From Bremerella cremea (GTDB lineage: Bacteria > Planctomycetota > Planctomycetia > Pirellulales > Pirellulaceae): a stretch of DNA of 64,000 nucleotides. Shown here in pieces: positions 16,903 to 26,325 of this stretch. The translations under genes were made by a program, and so were the position numbers. The notes below the pieces were generated by a model. The model was not told where the DNA came from and searched no databases. It worked only from the letters and a program-made list of their open reading frames with translations. The stretch is from contig NZ_QPEX01000003.1 of assembly GCF_003335505.1 (NCBI RefSeq), positions 32,001 through 96,000 on the forward strand, written 5' to 3'. Position 1 is the first letter of the stretch. Each line of letters opens with the position of its first letter.

Positions 16903-18528
16903 ATGGCATCCCGCGGTGGCAATTACGATTGCGTCGTTATCGGCGCCGGTCACAACGGCCTGATCACGGCTGCCTATTTGGCCAAGGCGGGCAAAAAGGT
17001 GGTGGTCTTAGAACGTCGCCACGTCCTGGGTGGCTGTTCGACCACAGAAGAACTATGGCCTGGCTTCAAGGTCTCGACCGCTTCGTACGTGGTGAGTCTG
17101 CTTCTGCCAGAGATCATTCACGATTTGCGGCTGAAACAAAACGGCCTGAAGATCCTGCCGCGCGATCCCTCTTCGTTCACCCCGACGCCAGATGGCCAAT
17201 ACTTGCTGTTGGGGCACGATGTGGCCTCGAACGCCAACGAGATCTCGAAGTTCAGCAAACGCGATGCGGAGAAGTACCCGCAGTACAACGCCCTGCTGGA
17301 ACGGATTGCGGAAGTGGTCGAGCCGATCTTGATGAAGACGGCCCCAGATCCGCTGCCGATGCCCAAAGATTGGCGGAGCATCCCGCTTACCAAGAAGGTC
17401 CGCGATATGTCGCGGCTGTGGGGTTTTTACCAAGACTTCGGCAAGCTCGGAAACGAAATCCCCGAGGCCATCGAACTTCTCGCCGGCGCGGCCAGGCCGA
17501 TCCTGGAACGCTGGTTCGAAAGCGAACCCCTTCGCGCCACCCTGGCCACCGACGCGATTATCGGGGCGTTCGCTTCCATCTCGGCTCCTGGCACGGCGTA
17601 CGTGCTGCTGCATCACGTGATGGGAGAAGCTGGCGGCAAGCGGGGCGTGTGGGGCTTTGTCGAAGGTGGCATGGGGGGCATTGCCGCGTCGCTGGCCAAA
17701 ACCTGCGAAGAGATGGGCGTGACTATCGTCCGCGAAGCCCCGGTGCAGAAGATTTTAACGACCGAGCGCGGTGCTCAAGGGGTCGAACTGGCCGACGGCA
17801 CGATGTACGAAGCGAAGGTGGTGGCTTCGAGCGTCGATGCCAATTTGACGTTCCGCAAGTTCCTGCAGCCCGAGCAATTGCCGGCTGATTTCCTACGGGC
17901 GATTTCCAACCTCGACTATGCTTCGGCCTCGGCCAAGATCAATCTTGCGCTGGCCGAGCCACCTCAGTTCACCGCTTACCCAGGGCAAGGGCTGAGCCCG
18001 CTGCATCGCGGGACCATGCACATCTCGCCCACAATCGACTACATCGAGCGGGCCTACGACGACGCCAAGTATGGCAAGCCGAGCGAAGAACCGATCCTGG
18101 AAATGACGATGCCGACCTCGGTCGACAAGACGATTGCCCCCGATGGCAAGCATATCTTGTCGATCTTCGTGCAGTATGCCCCTTACCAGCTACGCGATGC
18201 CAACTGGGACGACATTAAGGAATCGTTCGCCGATCGCTGTGTCGCCAAGATCGGCGAGTACGCCCCGAACGTGCCAGGGGCGATCATGCACCGCCAGGTA
18301 CTTTCGCCGTTGGACCTGGAAAGGGTTTACGGTTTGACAGGGGGAAATATCATGCAAGGGGCAATGAATTTCCACCAGCTTTTCGCTACCCGTCCTATCG
18401 CCGGCTGGGCCGATCATCGGACGCCTGTAAAAGGGTTGTACCTCTGCGGCGCGGCCAGCCACCCAGGCGGAGGCGTGATGGGGGCTTGTGGTAAGAACGC
18501 CGCGGTCGAAATCTTGCGTGACTTCTAA
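16903..18528 (+). CDS. FAD-dependent oxidoreductase, PYROXD2/phytoene-desaturase-like
   Basis: A 541-residue flavoprotein. N-terminal Rossmann motif VVIGAGHNGLITAAYLAKAG, then the acidic strand end LERR and the GGCSTTEE loop. C-terminal FAD motif LYLCGAASHPGGGVMGACGKNAA. This matches the CrtI superfamily, close to the PYROXD2 (pyridine nucleotide-disulfide oxidoreductase domain 2) group rather than carotenoid desaturases. Substrate unknown. AAGGAA lies about 9 bp before ATG 16903. No carotenoid genes are next to it, so a carotenoid role is not supported. Confidence 0.88.
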   Translation: MASRGGNYDCVVIGAGHNGLITAAYLAKAGKKVVVLERRHVLGGCSTTEELWPGFKVSTASYVVSLLLPEIIHDLRLKQNGLKILPRDPSSFTPTPDGQYLLLGHDVASNANEISKFSKRDAEKYPQYNALLERIAEVVEPILMKTAPDPLPMPKDWRSIPLTKKVRDMSRLWGFYQDFGKLGNEIPEAIELLAGAARPILERWFESEPLRATLATDAIIGAFASISAPGTAYVLLHHVMGEAGGKRGVWGFVEGGMGGIAASLAKTCEEMGVTIVREAPVQKILTTERGAQGVELADGTMYEAKVVASSVDANLTFRKFLQPEQLPADFLRAISNLDYASASAKINLALAEPPQFTAYPGQGLSPLHRGTMHISPTIDYIERAYDDAKYGKPSEEPILEMTMPTSVDKTIAPDGKHILSIFVQYAPYQLRDANWDDIKESFADRCVAKIGEYAPNVPGAIMHRQVLSPLDLERVYGLTGGNIMQGAMNFHQLFATRPIAGWADHRTPVKGLYLCGAASHPGGGVMGACGKNAAVEILRDF

Positions 18529-18536
18529 CGAAGCAA

Positions 18537-19202
18537 TTACTTCTTCGCTGGGCGAACCAGTTCCAGCGTGGTCCAGATACTAGGGTCTTCGTCGATGGGG
18601 AACTGGGTGCTAACGCTTTGCGTTTGCCAGCCAAGTTCGCGGTCCATCACCGCGTAAAAGAAACCGATCTTGTCGTATTCGTGCGGGTCAAAGCCGGTTA
18701 AGCTGGTGGCCGGCACACAGCATTCCAGCAGGTAGCCATCTTTGGTCAGCGTACCACGAACCCGTAAGTCGCCAGGGCGAACGGGGTTGGCGTTTTCGCG
18801 GGCACGGTTGATTAGCATCTGGTCGCCGACCGGGTCGCGATAGCTCGGACCAGCTCCGATCGGCAGAAAGACAAAGCGATGGCAGAAGCGGGTCGCACGA
18901 TGGACGTTGTGCGTGGCGCGGGTATCGAGCCAGATTTGAAAGCCATCACTCTCGTCGACGCGGCTTTCTCGGCACCAAACTGGCTGGCGTTTCCCGGTCA
19001 CCAACACCGAAAACGACACACCCCGTTCGTTCCAGCCGCCACGCACATCGGCAAACTGCTTGCGACCATCCAACTCGCCGAAGCCGCGTAGCTTGTAATC
19101 ATCGGTGTAGCCTAGGGGACGATCGTGCCAGATCTTTTCCCGATAGGTCAGCGGAACAGAGTACTGAAACAGGAAGGATGGTGAGAGAACCGATTTCGCC
19201 AT
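18537..19202 (-). CDS. CBM9/DOMON-like beta-sandwich protein
   Basis: A 221-residue protein without a signal peptide. It looks like a carbohydrate-binding family 9 / DOMON-like domain: an early W-H-D-R-P-L-G-Y segment, DGFQIWLDTRATHN in the middle, a DGYLLECCVPATSLTGFDP strand and IGFFYAVMDRELG near the end. The same type of domain is at the C-terminus of the protein at 26464-29544. It converges with the oxidoreductase gene with only an 8-bp gap. Ligand and role are not known. Confidence 0.7.
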   Translation of the reverse strand: MAKSVLSPSFLFQYSVPLTYREKIWHDRPLGYTDDYKLRGFGELDGRKQFADVRGGWNERGVSFSVLVTGKRQPVWCRESRVDESDGFQIWLDTRATHNVHRATRFCHRFVFLPIGAGPSYRDPVGDQMLINRARENANPVRPGDLRVRGTLTKDGYLLECCVPATSLTGFDPHEYDKIGFFYAVMDRELGWQTQSVSTQFPIDEDPSIWTTLELVRPAKK

Positions 19203-19270
19203 GACTTTGCTGTTTCGTTTCTAAATTGCGTTACTGAGAGATCGAGCGACCACATGCCAAGCCGCGCCGC

Positions 19271-20005
19271 TTAGCTTTCTTTCTTCGTGCCGGTGAAGAT
19301 GTAGTAGGGGGTCTTAAACCACAACAAGTACGGCACCTTGGCGCGATTCTCTTCTAGTTTGGTCGTATCGAAGTGGCGTCGCAAATAGGGGAGATGATCG
19401 CGCGACGGAAAAACATTGTCCGAGGCAAACCATACCGGCCAAAAGCTGCGGGTCGACCAAGGATGCCGCTTCATCGATTCGTCGGGAAACTTACGCGAAA
19501 CGTAAAAATCGACCACGCCGATCGTGCCGCCTGGCTTGAGGATTCGCAGTGCGTTGTCGATTGCCGAAAACCAGTCCGGAATCATCGTCAACGAGTACGA
19601 GAAGGTCACCACATCGGCGTATCCTTCTTCCGGCGTCCAGGTCGTGGCATCTGCTTCCACGGTCTGCACGTTCTGCCAGCCCCGTTCTTCGATCCGCTGA
19701 TCGCACACCTTTAAAAGGGACGAGGCGAGATCGACCACATACGCTTTCTTCAGCCGCTCGATCCGATCGGAAATGAATTCCAGATTCGAGCCAGTGCCCC
19801 CTCCCATATCGACCCAGACGGCACCTTCCGGCGGTTGGATCGATTGGTACATCTCTTCCCGCCCCTTGAGCAGGCGTTTGCGGAAGTCGTCGTAGGCGCC
19901 GGCTTGGCCACTGTAAAAGCTGTCTAACCGTTCGGCGTGATTCTTGCCACGCACCGGTTTGACTGCCAGGTGATAAAGAACTTTCAGGTCCGAGGCCAAG
20001 CTCAT
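19271..20005 (-). CDS. btaB: BtaB: SAM-dependent N-methyltransferase of betaine lipid synthesis
   Basis: A 244-residue class I methyltransferase. SAM motif [15 protein letters not shown] (~66-80), acidic loop [10 protein letters not shown], and the late [16 protein letters not shown]. BtaB methylates the amino group of diacylglyceryl-homoserine three times to give DGTS. ATG 20005 was chosen over the longer open frame since the frame upstream is btaA sequence. It starts 32 bp after btaA on the same strand. Without the btaA partner it would be only a generic methyltransferase call. Confidence 0.88.
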   Translation of the reverse strand: MSLASDLKVLYHLAVKPVRGKNHAERLDSFYSGQAGAYDDFRKRLLKGREEMYQSIQPPEGAVWVDMGGGTGSNLEFISDRIERLKKAYVVDLASSLLKVCDQRIEERGWQNVQTVEADATTWTPEEGYADVVTFSYSLTMIPDWFSAIDNALRILKPGGTIGVVDFYVSRKFPDESMKRHPWSTRSFWPVWFASDNVFPSRDHLPYLRRHFDTTKLEENRAKVPYLLWFKTPYYIFTGTKKES

Positions 20006-20037
20006 CAGGTGCTCCTTCAGGTGGTTGCGAATGCGAA

Positions 20038-21237
20038 CTAGGCCGCGATGTCCGCGATCCGAAACGCCCCGTAGGTATGAACCCGATCTTTGACGTGCAG
20101 TTCGTCTGCTAGTGGCTGATTGTAGGTTAACAATTCGCCGACCTGCTTTTTCTGGCCGTTGTGGGTGATTTCGACTTCGTCGATGAAGTCGGTATTCAGG
20201 CCACCGGTACGCCAAATAATACGCGCATCTTCCTCGCCCTGTAGGCGTTCGGCAATGGCCTGCCACTCGTTGACCAAGGCAAAGTACAGCTTGTCGGTCA
20301 GCCAGTCTTGGTGATCCAGCAACACCAGGCGGTGAAGCGGATGATCGGTGTGCTTCTCTAGGAAGTGTTGCACCGAATCGGTATGGGTGCTGACCTTATG
20401 CACCAAGCCGTCTTTCAGCAACTGGAAGTTCTCTGGCTTCAAGTATTCGGGACAGCAAGCCTCGGTGTATTGACCGGTTACATAAACCCGCCAGAAGTAG
20501 TTGTCTTGAATCGGCAACTCAGCAAAGACGGCCCGCATGTTGTCTTGGACGAACTCGGCAATCCCGTTGGCGTATTGCTTTTCCAAGTGTTCGCGTTGGG
20601 CTCGCGGCACGCCAACCAAACTCCACGTGGTATCGCGGCTCATGGCGAACTTGAGGGGGCCGGTCCAGAGCTTGCGGTCGATCACCTCGAAGATTTCGCG
20701 CTGCTCGTCAATCGAATTGGCATCTAAGAGGTCGAGTACCAACGGACGCATCCGCAGGACGTTATCGACGTACATATTCACCACTTTGGCAAACGCACCG
20801 GAGGTACCCCGGAAGTAGAAACTTTTGCGTTTGCGTGGCTTGAAATATTTGATCTTCCTATCCCAGTAGCTGCGCGACCATTCCGGCAACGCACCACGCA
20901 GTTGTGACTTATAGGTCTCTTTGAAGTTCAGCAACTGGCCTTTACCGAACATGGAGAAGAAGTCTTCATACTCCAGGTTCTGGATCGCTGCTTTCTTCAA
21001 ATCGAGCAGGGCGTTTTGCCGTGGATTCATATCCACCGCGTAAACATGGTTTGCGCCCGCCAGGACATAGTCCAGGGCGTTGCAACCTGCCGACGTGATG
21101 ACCATCACGTTGTGGTGGGGTTGGATATCCAGGGCGACCCGATCCAAACGGGGGTCTTCCCAGCATGTATTGTAAACTAAGTTATTACGGTGGACGAAGT
21201 TAAAGACGCGACCTCGAACCCAGCTAACCAATGCCAT
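20038..21237 (-). CDS. btaA: BtaA: SAM:diacylglycerol 3-amino-3-carboxypropyltransferase
   Basis: About 399 residues, DUF3419 family. The N-terminus [19 protein letters not shown] is the family hallmark; a SAM-binding segment [17 protein letters not shown] and the acidic loop [16 protein letters not shown] follow. Further BtaA-like stretches are [11 protein letters not shown], and the C-terminal half with [10 protein letters not shown] and IWRTGGL. It transfers the 3-amino-3-carboxypropyl group of SAM to diacylglycerol, the first step to the phosphate-free lipid DGTS. Start ATG 21237 is favoured by GAGGG five bases upstream. Operon with btaB. Confidence 0.92.
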   Translation of the reverse strand: MALVSWVRGRVFNFVHRNNLVYNTCWEDPRLDRVALDIQPHHNVMVITSAGCNALDYVLAGANHVYAVDMNPRQNALLDLKKAAIQNLEYEDFFSMFGKGQLLNFKETYKSQLRGALPEWSRSYWDRKIKYFKPRKRKSFYFRGTSGAFAKVVNMYVDNVLRMRPLVLDLLDANSIDEQREIFEVIDRKLWTGPLKFAMSRDTTWSLVGVPRAQREHLEKQYANGIAEFVQDNMRAVFAELPIQDNYFWRVYVTGQYTEACCPEYLKPENFQLLKDGLVHKVSTHTDSVQHFLEKHTDHPLHRLVLLDHQDWLTDKLYFALVNEWQAIAERLQGEEDARIIWRTGGLNTDFIDEVEITHNGQKKQVGELLTYNQPLADELHVKDRVHTYGAFRIADIAA

Positions 21238-21492
21238 TGCGGCCCTCAAAGAACTAGATCGGGCAAGGGGAGGGGATTGCCGTTTTGGTAATCCATCCTA
21301 GCGGCGGTGCTGACGAATCGGCACCAAAATATAACTTATTGATTGTAGGGGCTTACTCGCCGTTCACAAGCAGCAGGGCCCCCATTCCCCCTCCATTTCC
21401 TTGCTTCTTACATAAGATTTACCCATTCTCGCGATCCCGTAATCGGCAACGAAAATGCCTTGCCGCTCGGCGGATCGCCTTTCCGTAGTTCG

Positions 21493-22383
21493 CTATGCCC
21501 CGCTACTTATCGCGAGAATAAGCTCTTCAGTGGCTAGTTTTTTAAATGTGGCTGCTAGCACCTGGGGCAGATCTTCCGGCTCGCCCGTTTCATGAAGTGC
21601 TTCGTCGATTGCTTCCCCCACCGTCATCCCTTCGCCGAGACAAGCCAGCAAAACATATTGAAAATGCGACAAGGGAATCCGTCGCACAACGAAATCGCGT
21701 CGCGAGAGAGCCAGCCAAGTAGGCTGCGGCTGAGGGATTGCCACTTCGACAGTCCCTTTTTTGGCTTCGGTTACGTAAGCATTTACCGGAAACGAAAACG
21801 CGAACGTCTGCAGGCAAGGGACCAATTGAAGCTGGGATGTCCAGAAATCTTCTGGCGACAACTGCTTGAGCGCGAGAGGGCCAATCACCGCTTGCCCTTC
21901 GTAGCCAGGGCCATCGAAAACCTGATCGATCCCCCACTCTAAACGGGCCAGGCAAATAATAAAGTCCGCCCAGCCAGGCTCGTCCCCCGACTCGGCAGGG
22001 CGAGTTTCGTTGAGAAATTCGACAAAGCGATCCCCCAAACGGTTCAGCGTGTACGAGCGAGACGGATACTGCTGCAAATAGCCCAAGGCAAATTGGTCAA
22101 ACAGTTCGTCCCCCACCGTTTGGGCGAAGAGCGGGAAAATGGCTTTCAAACATTCGCACAGTCGAGCGAAGTAGGCGTTGGCGTAAACTTCCAACCGCTG
22201 AACGCTGCTCCGCTTTTGGCTGGGCAAAACGACGGCTTCCAGCTCGTCAGGGGCAATATCGATCCAGCTGCGCGCTTCCGGCGAAGCAACACCCCCAGAA
22301 ACCCCAGACACGTTGGTAATAACGGCCTGAAACCATTTTTGCAGCACCGGCAAATCGCTGGGCTTGGTCGTCTGTTTTTCCAT
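21493..22383 (-). CDS. bufC: BufC/HvfC-type partner protein (DUF2063) of the MNIO enzyme
   Basis: About 296 residues. The N-terminal ~110 residues have the DUF2063 pattern: LQKWFQAVIT, VYANAYFARLCECLKAIFPLFAQTVGDELFDQFALGYLQQYPSRSYTLNRLGDRF (seen in parts). The C-terminal domain holds WLALSRRDFVVRR and LSHFQYVLLACL. DUF2063 proteins bind the precursor and are needed by DUF692 enzymes. ATG 22383 was chosen because it begins 4 bp after the bufB stop and has AGGCGG upstream. Last gene of the operon. Confidence 0.88.
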   Translation of the reverse strand: MEKQTTKPSDLPVLQKWFQAVITNVSGVSGGVASPEARSWIDIAPDELEAVVLPSQKRSSVQRLEVYANAYFARLCECLKAIFPLFAQTVGDELFDQFALGYLQQYPSRSYTLNRLGDRFVEFLNETRPAESGDEPGWADFIICLARLEWGIDQVFDGPGYEGQAVIGPLALKQLSPEDFWTSQLQLVPCLQTFAFSFPVNAYVTEAKKGTVEVAIPQPQPTWLALSRRDFVVRRIPLSHFQYVLLACLGEGMTVGEAIDEALHETGEPEDLPQVLAATFKKLATEELILAISSGA

Positions 22384-22387
22384 CCGC

Positions 22388-23338
22388 CTAGCCCACCTCG
22401 TGATCGATATGATGGGCAGGATGCGGCACAACCGTGCTCGTTTTGGGCTGCTTTTCCTGCGGCTGAGCGGCGACGATCGGCTCTCCCTGAATCAACTGCC
22501 GAGCCTTGAGCACTTCGGCGTGCATCGTCGGAAAATCAGGGATATTGGCATCCCACTCGAGCAGTGTCGAGACGCCTCCGGTTCGCTGGTGGGCCAGTTG
22601 ATACAGCTTCCAAACCGGATCAATCACGTGGCCATCGTGGGTGTCGATGCAATAATCCCCCATATTCGTGTGCCCGGCCAGGTGGAACTGGACGACGTTT
22701 TGCCAGGGGATGTTTTCGATGTACTCGACCGGATCGAAGTCGTGATTCACGGACGAAACATAAACGTTATTCACGTCGAGCAGCAGCCCGCAGCCGGTCT
22801 CTTGTGTTAGTGCGGTCAGAAACTCCCACTCGGTCATGGTCGAGGCAGCAAAGGTGACGTAGCTGCTGGGATCTTCCAGCACGAGTGGCCGCTGAAGAAA
22901 CTCTTGCACTTCTGTCACGCGCCGGGCGACATGCCGCAAGGTTTCTTCGTTGTACGGGATCGGCAACAAATCGTGCGTGTTTTGACCAGCCACCCCAGTC
23001 CAGCAGACATGGTCCGAAATCCAACGTGCCCCGATTTCGCCAGCTAATTTCTTTAACTTGCCCAGGTACTCGAAATCGAGCGGGTCGGTACTGCCAATTG
23101 AAAGCGAAACCCCGTGCATGACGACCGGGTAACGCTCGGCCACTTGATCGAGCACATAGCGTGGCCGACCTTGCGAGTCGATGTAATTTTCCGAGATGAT
23201 CTCGAACCAATCGACCGCCGGCCAATGCTTGAGCAGATAACCGAAATGAGGCGCTCGCAGCCCCACGCCCAGACCGAGGTTCTCGAAACCGAGCCGAGGC
23301 TTGGCTTGCCTAGACTCGGCATTTTGTGGCGGAGGCAT
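22388..23338 (-). CDS. bufB: BufB: DUF692/MNIO multinuclear iron oxidase, RiPP maturase
   Basis: A 316-residue TIM-barrel enzyme of the MbnB/HvfB group. Candidate iron ligands are in place: E50 (IISEN), H75 (VVMHGVSLS), D109-H110 (SDHVCW), E155 (VLEDP), D188/N190 (LLDVNNVYV), H219 and H223 (FHLAGH), D232-H234 (DTHD), E261 (LLEWD). Family members use a di- or tri-iron centre and O2 to modify cysteines in a precursor peptide, for example to thiooxazole in bufferins. It starts 21 bp after the Cys-rich precursor gene and is followed by bufC. The C-terminal ~35 residues are His/Pro/Gln-rich and look disordered. Confidence 0.92.
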   Translation of the reverse strand: MPPPQNAESRQAKPRLGFENLGLGVGLRAPHFGYLLKHWPAVDWFEIISENYIDSQGRPRYVLDQVAERYPVVMHGVSLSIGSTDPLDFEYLGKLKKLAGEIGARWISDHVCWTGVAGQNTHDLLPIPYNEETLRHVARRVTEVQEFLQRPLVLEDPSSYVTFAASTMTEWEFLTALTQETGCGLLLDVNNVYVSSVNHDFDPVEYIENIPWQNVVQFHLAGHTNMGDYCIDTHDGHVIDPVWKLYQLAHQRTGGVSTLLEWDANIPDFPTMHAEVLKARQLIQGEPIVAAQPQEKQPKTSTVVPHPAHHIDHEVG

Positions 23339-23359
23339 GTGCAGACTCTCAAGCGGCTC

Positions 23360-23812
23360 TTAGGCGGCGGCTTCCGGAGCGGGCTTCAGATCGACCCCTT
23401 TCTCCTTCATCTTCTCCTCGAAGATCTTACGGGCCGTTTCCCACATCTTACCGGTCATCGGAATGGCGCAATGCCCTTTGCCAGCACACTCGTTGGCCCC
23501 TGGAGTTTCACCGCAGCCACCCTGCCCTTTGCATTCGTTTTGGCCGCCACAAGCGTGGTGCTCGATGGTAGCACACGAGCCAGCCCCGGCGCAATCATTT
23601 TTGCCTTTAGCACCGTTCCCCTTGCACTCGTTCAAACCACGGCAAGCGTGCTTGGCAACGGTGGTGGTCGCCTCAGCCGGAGGGGCTTCCCCGCCATCAT
23701 CGGCAGGCTTCTTTTCGCCACCGCAACCAATCGCCCCAGCCGAAATCATGCCACCGAGCGCGGCCGCAGATAGTTTGTGGAAATCACGACGAGTGTAATC
23801 TTTGCGAGCCAT
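23360..23812 (-). CDS. bufA: Cys-rich RiPP precursor (bufferin/HvfA type) with Tat-lipoprotein signal
   Basis: A 150-residue protein. Residues 7-13 TRRDFHK form a twin-arginine signal and AGAIGC (C30) is a lipobox-like end, so the product is likely exported folded and lipid-anchored. An acidic linker (31-52) follows. The core (55-116) has nine cysteines (57, 63, 74, 80, 88, 94, 100, 109, 115) in two similar halves with HAC, NECKG, N-D/E-CAG and GSCA/GHCA motifs. The end is a charged helix. First gene of the operon, 21 bp before bufB. Bufferins buffer copper; metal and modification here are inferred. Confidence 0.88.
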   Translation of the reverse strand: MARKDYTRRDFHKLSAAALGGMISAGAIGCGGEKKPADDGGEAPPAEATTTVAKHACRGLNECKGNGAKGKNDCAGAGSCATIEHHACGGQNECKGQGGCGETPGANECAGKGHCAIPMTGKMWETARKIFEEKMKEKGVDLKPAPEAAA

Positions 23813-23973
23813 GGGCAATCTCTCTCCTACCGAGATGTTCGAGGGGCCTGTTGGGTTGTGAATTGGCAACCAGAGTGCTGCCTGACCTGAATAGAGCATT
23901 GTCATACTCAGGCTAGGGATAATCCCAGTCTATCCGATCGAAGACAGGATGTCTGGTAAGCCAACCTACAAAA

Positions 23974-25221
23974 CTACCCAAAAAATGCGACCGTCGTTTT
24001 CACCGAATCGGCTAATTTTTGGACTTCTTCTCGGGTGTTGTACAGGTAGAAACTGGCCCGCACGCTGGCACTGATGCCGAGTTTCTTATGCAGCGGCAAA
24101 GTGCAGTGATGCCCTTCGCGTACGGCGATTCCATGCCCATCGACAAACGCGGCCACGTCGCTGGCAGCTAAGCCGTCGATCGTGAAGCTGACAATTCCAG
24201 CCTTTTCCGTGACACTTGGCCCCAAGAAACGTAAGCCGGGAATACTGGCCAGCAGGTCGTGCGCATACGCGGCCAACGATTGTTCGTGCTGCAAAATCTG
24301 GGAGAGACCAACCTTTTCGAGGTATTCGATGGCCGGCTTCAAGGCAATCGCATCGGCAATCGGAGGGGTGCCCGCTTCAAACTTCGACGGCAGCATGGCC
24401 GGGGTGAAATGATCGATCGCAACATGGTCGATCATGCTTCCGCCCCCTAAAAACGGTGGCATCGCATCGAGCAGTTCCTCTTTGCCGTACAAAATGCCTA
24501 CGCCAGAGGGGCCGAGCATCTTGTGAGCGCTAAAGGCGACGAAATCGGCGTCCCACTTGGTGACATCGATCGCCTCGTGCGGCACGGCCTGGGCGGCGTC
24601 GACCAGCACCTTGGCACCTACCGCATGCGCGGCCTCGACCACTTGCTCGACCGGATTAATCGTTCCCAACACGTTAGAAACGGCACAGAGTGCGACAATT
24701 TTGGTCCGCTCCGAAAGCAATCGGGGCAGATAATCCAGATCGAGCAGGCCTTCGCCGGTAACGGGAATCGCCCGGATGGTGGCGCCGGTTCGTTCGGCTA
24801 ACTGGTGCCAGGGAACCAAGTTCGAGTGATGCTCCATCTCGGTCAGCAAGATCTCGTCCCCGGCCGCAAGGTTGGCATCTCCCCAACTTCGGGCGACCAA
24901 GTTGATGCCCATGGTCGTGCCGGAGGTAAAGATGACCTCGTTATCCGATCTTGCCCCGATAAACCGCTGGGCTGCCCGGCGAGACGCTTCGTACAGTTCG
25001 GTCGATTCCGAACTCAGGCGGTGTCCGCCACGATGCACGTTGGCGTAATACCTTTGGTAGACATCACTTAGGCAATCGATTACCGATTGCGGACGCTGGC
25101 TACTGGCAGCATTGTCTAAATAAACCAGCGGCTGACCTTCGTCGTCGTTCTGGTGGAGAATCGGAAAATCGGTACGGATGCGAGCGACATCCAACTGCGA
25201 TTCCATCTGGATTGTGGCCAT
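23974..25221 (-). CDS. sufS: SufS/CsdA-type cysteine desulfurase
   Basis: About 415 residues, PLP aminotransferase fold V. Signatures: YLDNAASSQRP near the start, EMEHHSNLVPW, PLP lysine in AFSAHKMLGPSG, and catalytic cysteine in REGHHCTLPLH (SufS type). It moves sulfur from cysteine to Fe-S assembly proteins. No sufBCD or sufU/sufE gene is in the window, so it is isolated here. Start uncertain: ATG 25221, ATG 25206 or ATG 25272 are all in frame and none has a convincing Shine-Dalgarno. It lies upstream of the buf operon on the same strand with a 161-bp gap. Confidence 0.92.
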   Translation of the reverse strand: MATIQMESQLDVARIRTDFPILHQNDDEGQPLVYLDNAASSQRPQSVIDCLSDVYQRYYANVHRGGHRLSSESTELYEASRRAAQRFIGARSDNEVIFTSGTTMGINLVARSWGDANLAAGDEILLTEMEHHSNLVPWHQLAERTGATIRAIPVTGEGLLDLDYLPRLLSERTKIVALCAVSNVLGTINPVEQVVEAAHAVGAKVLVDAAQAVPHEAIDVTKWDADFVAFSAHKMLGPSGVGILYGKEELLDAMPPFLGGGSMIDHVAIDHFTPAMLPSKFEAGTPPIADAIALKPAIEYLEKVGLSQILQHEQSLAAYAHDLLASIPGLRFLGPSVTEKAGIVSFTIDGLAASDVAAFVDGHGIAVREGHHCTLPLHKKLGISASVRASFYLYNTREEVQKLADSVKTTVAFFG

Positions 25222-25336
25222 GAATCGTTGGTGAGCTTGAGGGAAATCGACCGCCAGAGACGGCCTCGACATTTTTCACATACTTTAATTAGTTTATTCC
25301 CCCAGACCCATTCCGACAACGAGCGGTTCGCTTCCT

Positions 25337-26305
25337 TTATTTCTGTCGCCAAAACATTTCGTCCGAGATCCCCAGTTGCTTCCGCGCCGCTATGGTTTGC
25401 TGAGCGAACCGTTTGGCATCGACGGGGTAACCAGCAGTCTCGGCAATTCCGGGCACCTGGGTGGCCCAGTAGCGATTAAACGCTAACATCGCGACCTCGC
25501 GATGGAATTTCGCGTAGATCGAAGCCAACGCTGTCGGGAGAAAGCCTTCCCCTTTCGAGCGGAATTCGATCGTCACTTGGCGCTCGTCGAGTTCCGTGGT
25601 GTAACGGCTAACTGCTTTCGATTCTTCCAGCGGCTGCCACCAGGCCGCAGGGAAGAAGTGTTGCAGCAAACCCAAGTAATAATCTCGCCCCCCGTGCTTG
25701 TCGCAGACGATTCGCACCGCCGACGCGTCCTTCGCCGGAATGCTCTGTAGCAGGCAAATCACGAGCCCCATTGTGGCTTGGGAAAGGAGAGTGCTTTTGT
25801 TATCGCAGGTAGCTAAGCGGGCATTGAACCGCTTGGCCGTCAGAAATTGGCTTCGCACGTCCGCCAAGGTAACCCCGGCGGACTGGCAGGCTTCTAAGAA
25901 AGCGGCGCGGCGGCTGGCGATGAGTTCGCAGTCAGCATGCAGCGGGAATGGGGTGTCCCACCCTTGATACCAGGGGGCATGCTCTCCGAGCACTTCGTCC
26001 GGCAAGTCGACTTCACACGGGCCATGCCAAATCGGTAGCACGTTGGCCGTAGGTACGCAGGTCGCCAAGACCGCTTCTTCCAACAGGGAGACGTCTTTGC
26101 GTTTAGCGTAAATCACCTTGGAATCGGCAATCGCGAGATGCTGCCGACTTGGCTTACTGGCCACGGCGGCCTGCAAACGTTGGTAAAGATCGACGGCCGC
26201 CAAGTCGTCGCCAGGCTGCTCGATCTGCCACAACGTACCCCCAATCACCAGCGGCCCCAAATTCGGGCCGTAGCCAGCTTCGTCTACACCAATCAAATAC
26301 GCCAC
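25337..26305 (-). CDS. Divergent RNase HII-like protein
   Basis: A 322-residue protein starting with GTG 26305. It begins with IGVDEAGYGPNLGPLVIG, like the DEAGRGP motif of RNase HII, then has IADSKVIY (the DSK motif), a central VCDKHGGRDYY that may carry the third carboxylate, and ASIYAKFHREVAM, like the ASI-x-AK motif. It is much longer than RNase HII (~200) because of inserted segments, and is a paralogue, not rnhB itself. Activity on RNA:DNA hybrids is plausible but unproven. Repeat copy 1 lies just upstream. Confidence 0.72.
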   Translation of the reverse strand: MAYLIGVDEAGYGPNLGPLVIGGTLWQIEQPGDDLAAVDLYQRLQAAVASKPSRQHLAIADSKVIYAKRKDVSLLEEAVLATCVPTANVLPIWHGPCEVDLPDEVLGEHAPWYQGWDTPFPLHADCELIASRRAAFLEACQSAGVTLADVRSQFLTAKRFNARLATCDNKSTLLSQATMGLVICLLQSIPAKDASAVRIVCDKHGGRDYYLGLLQHFFPAAWWQPLEESKAVSRYTTELDERQVTIEFRSKGEGFLPTALASIYAKFHREVAMLAFNRYWATQVPGIAETAGYPVDAKRFAQQTIAARKQLGISDEMFWRQK

Positions 26306-26325
26306 ACGATTCCCCTGCGAGTTGC

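Noticed and set aside
16903..18528. Phytoene desaturase (carotenoid) call
   Set aside because: The fold is shared, but no carotenoid neighbours are present and the sequence pattern is closer to the PYROXD2 group.
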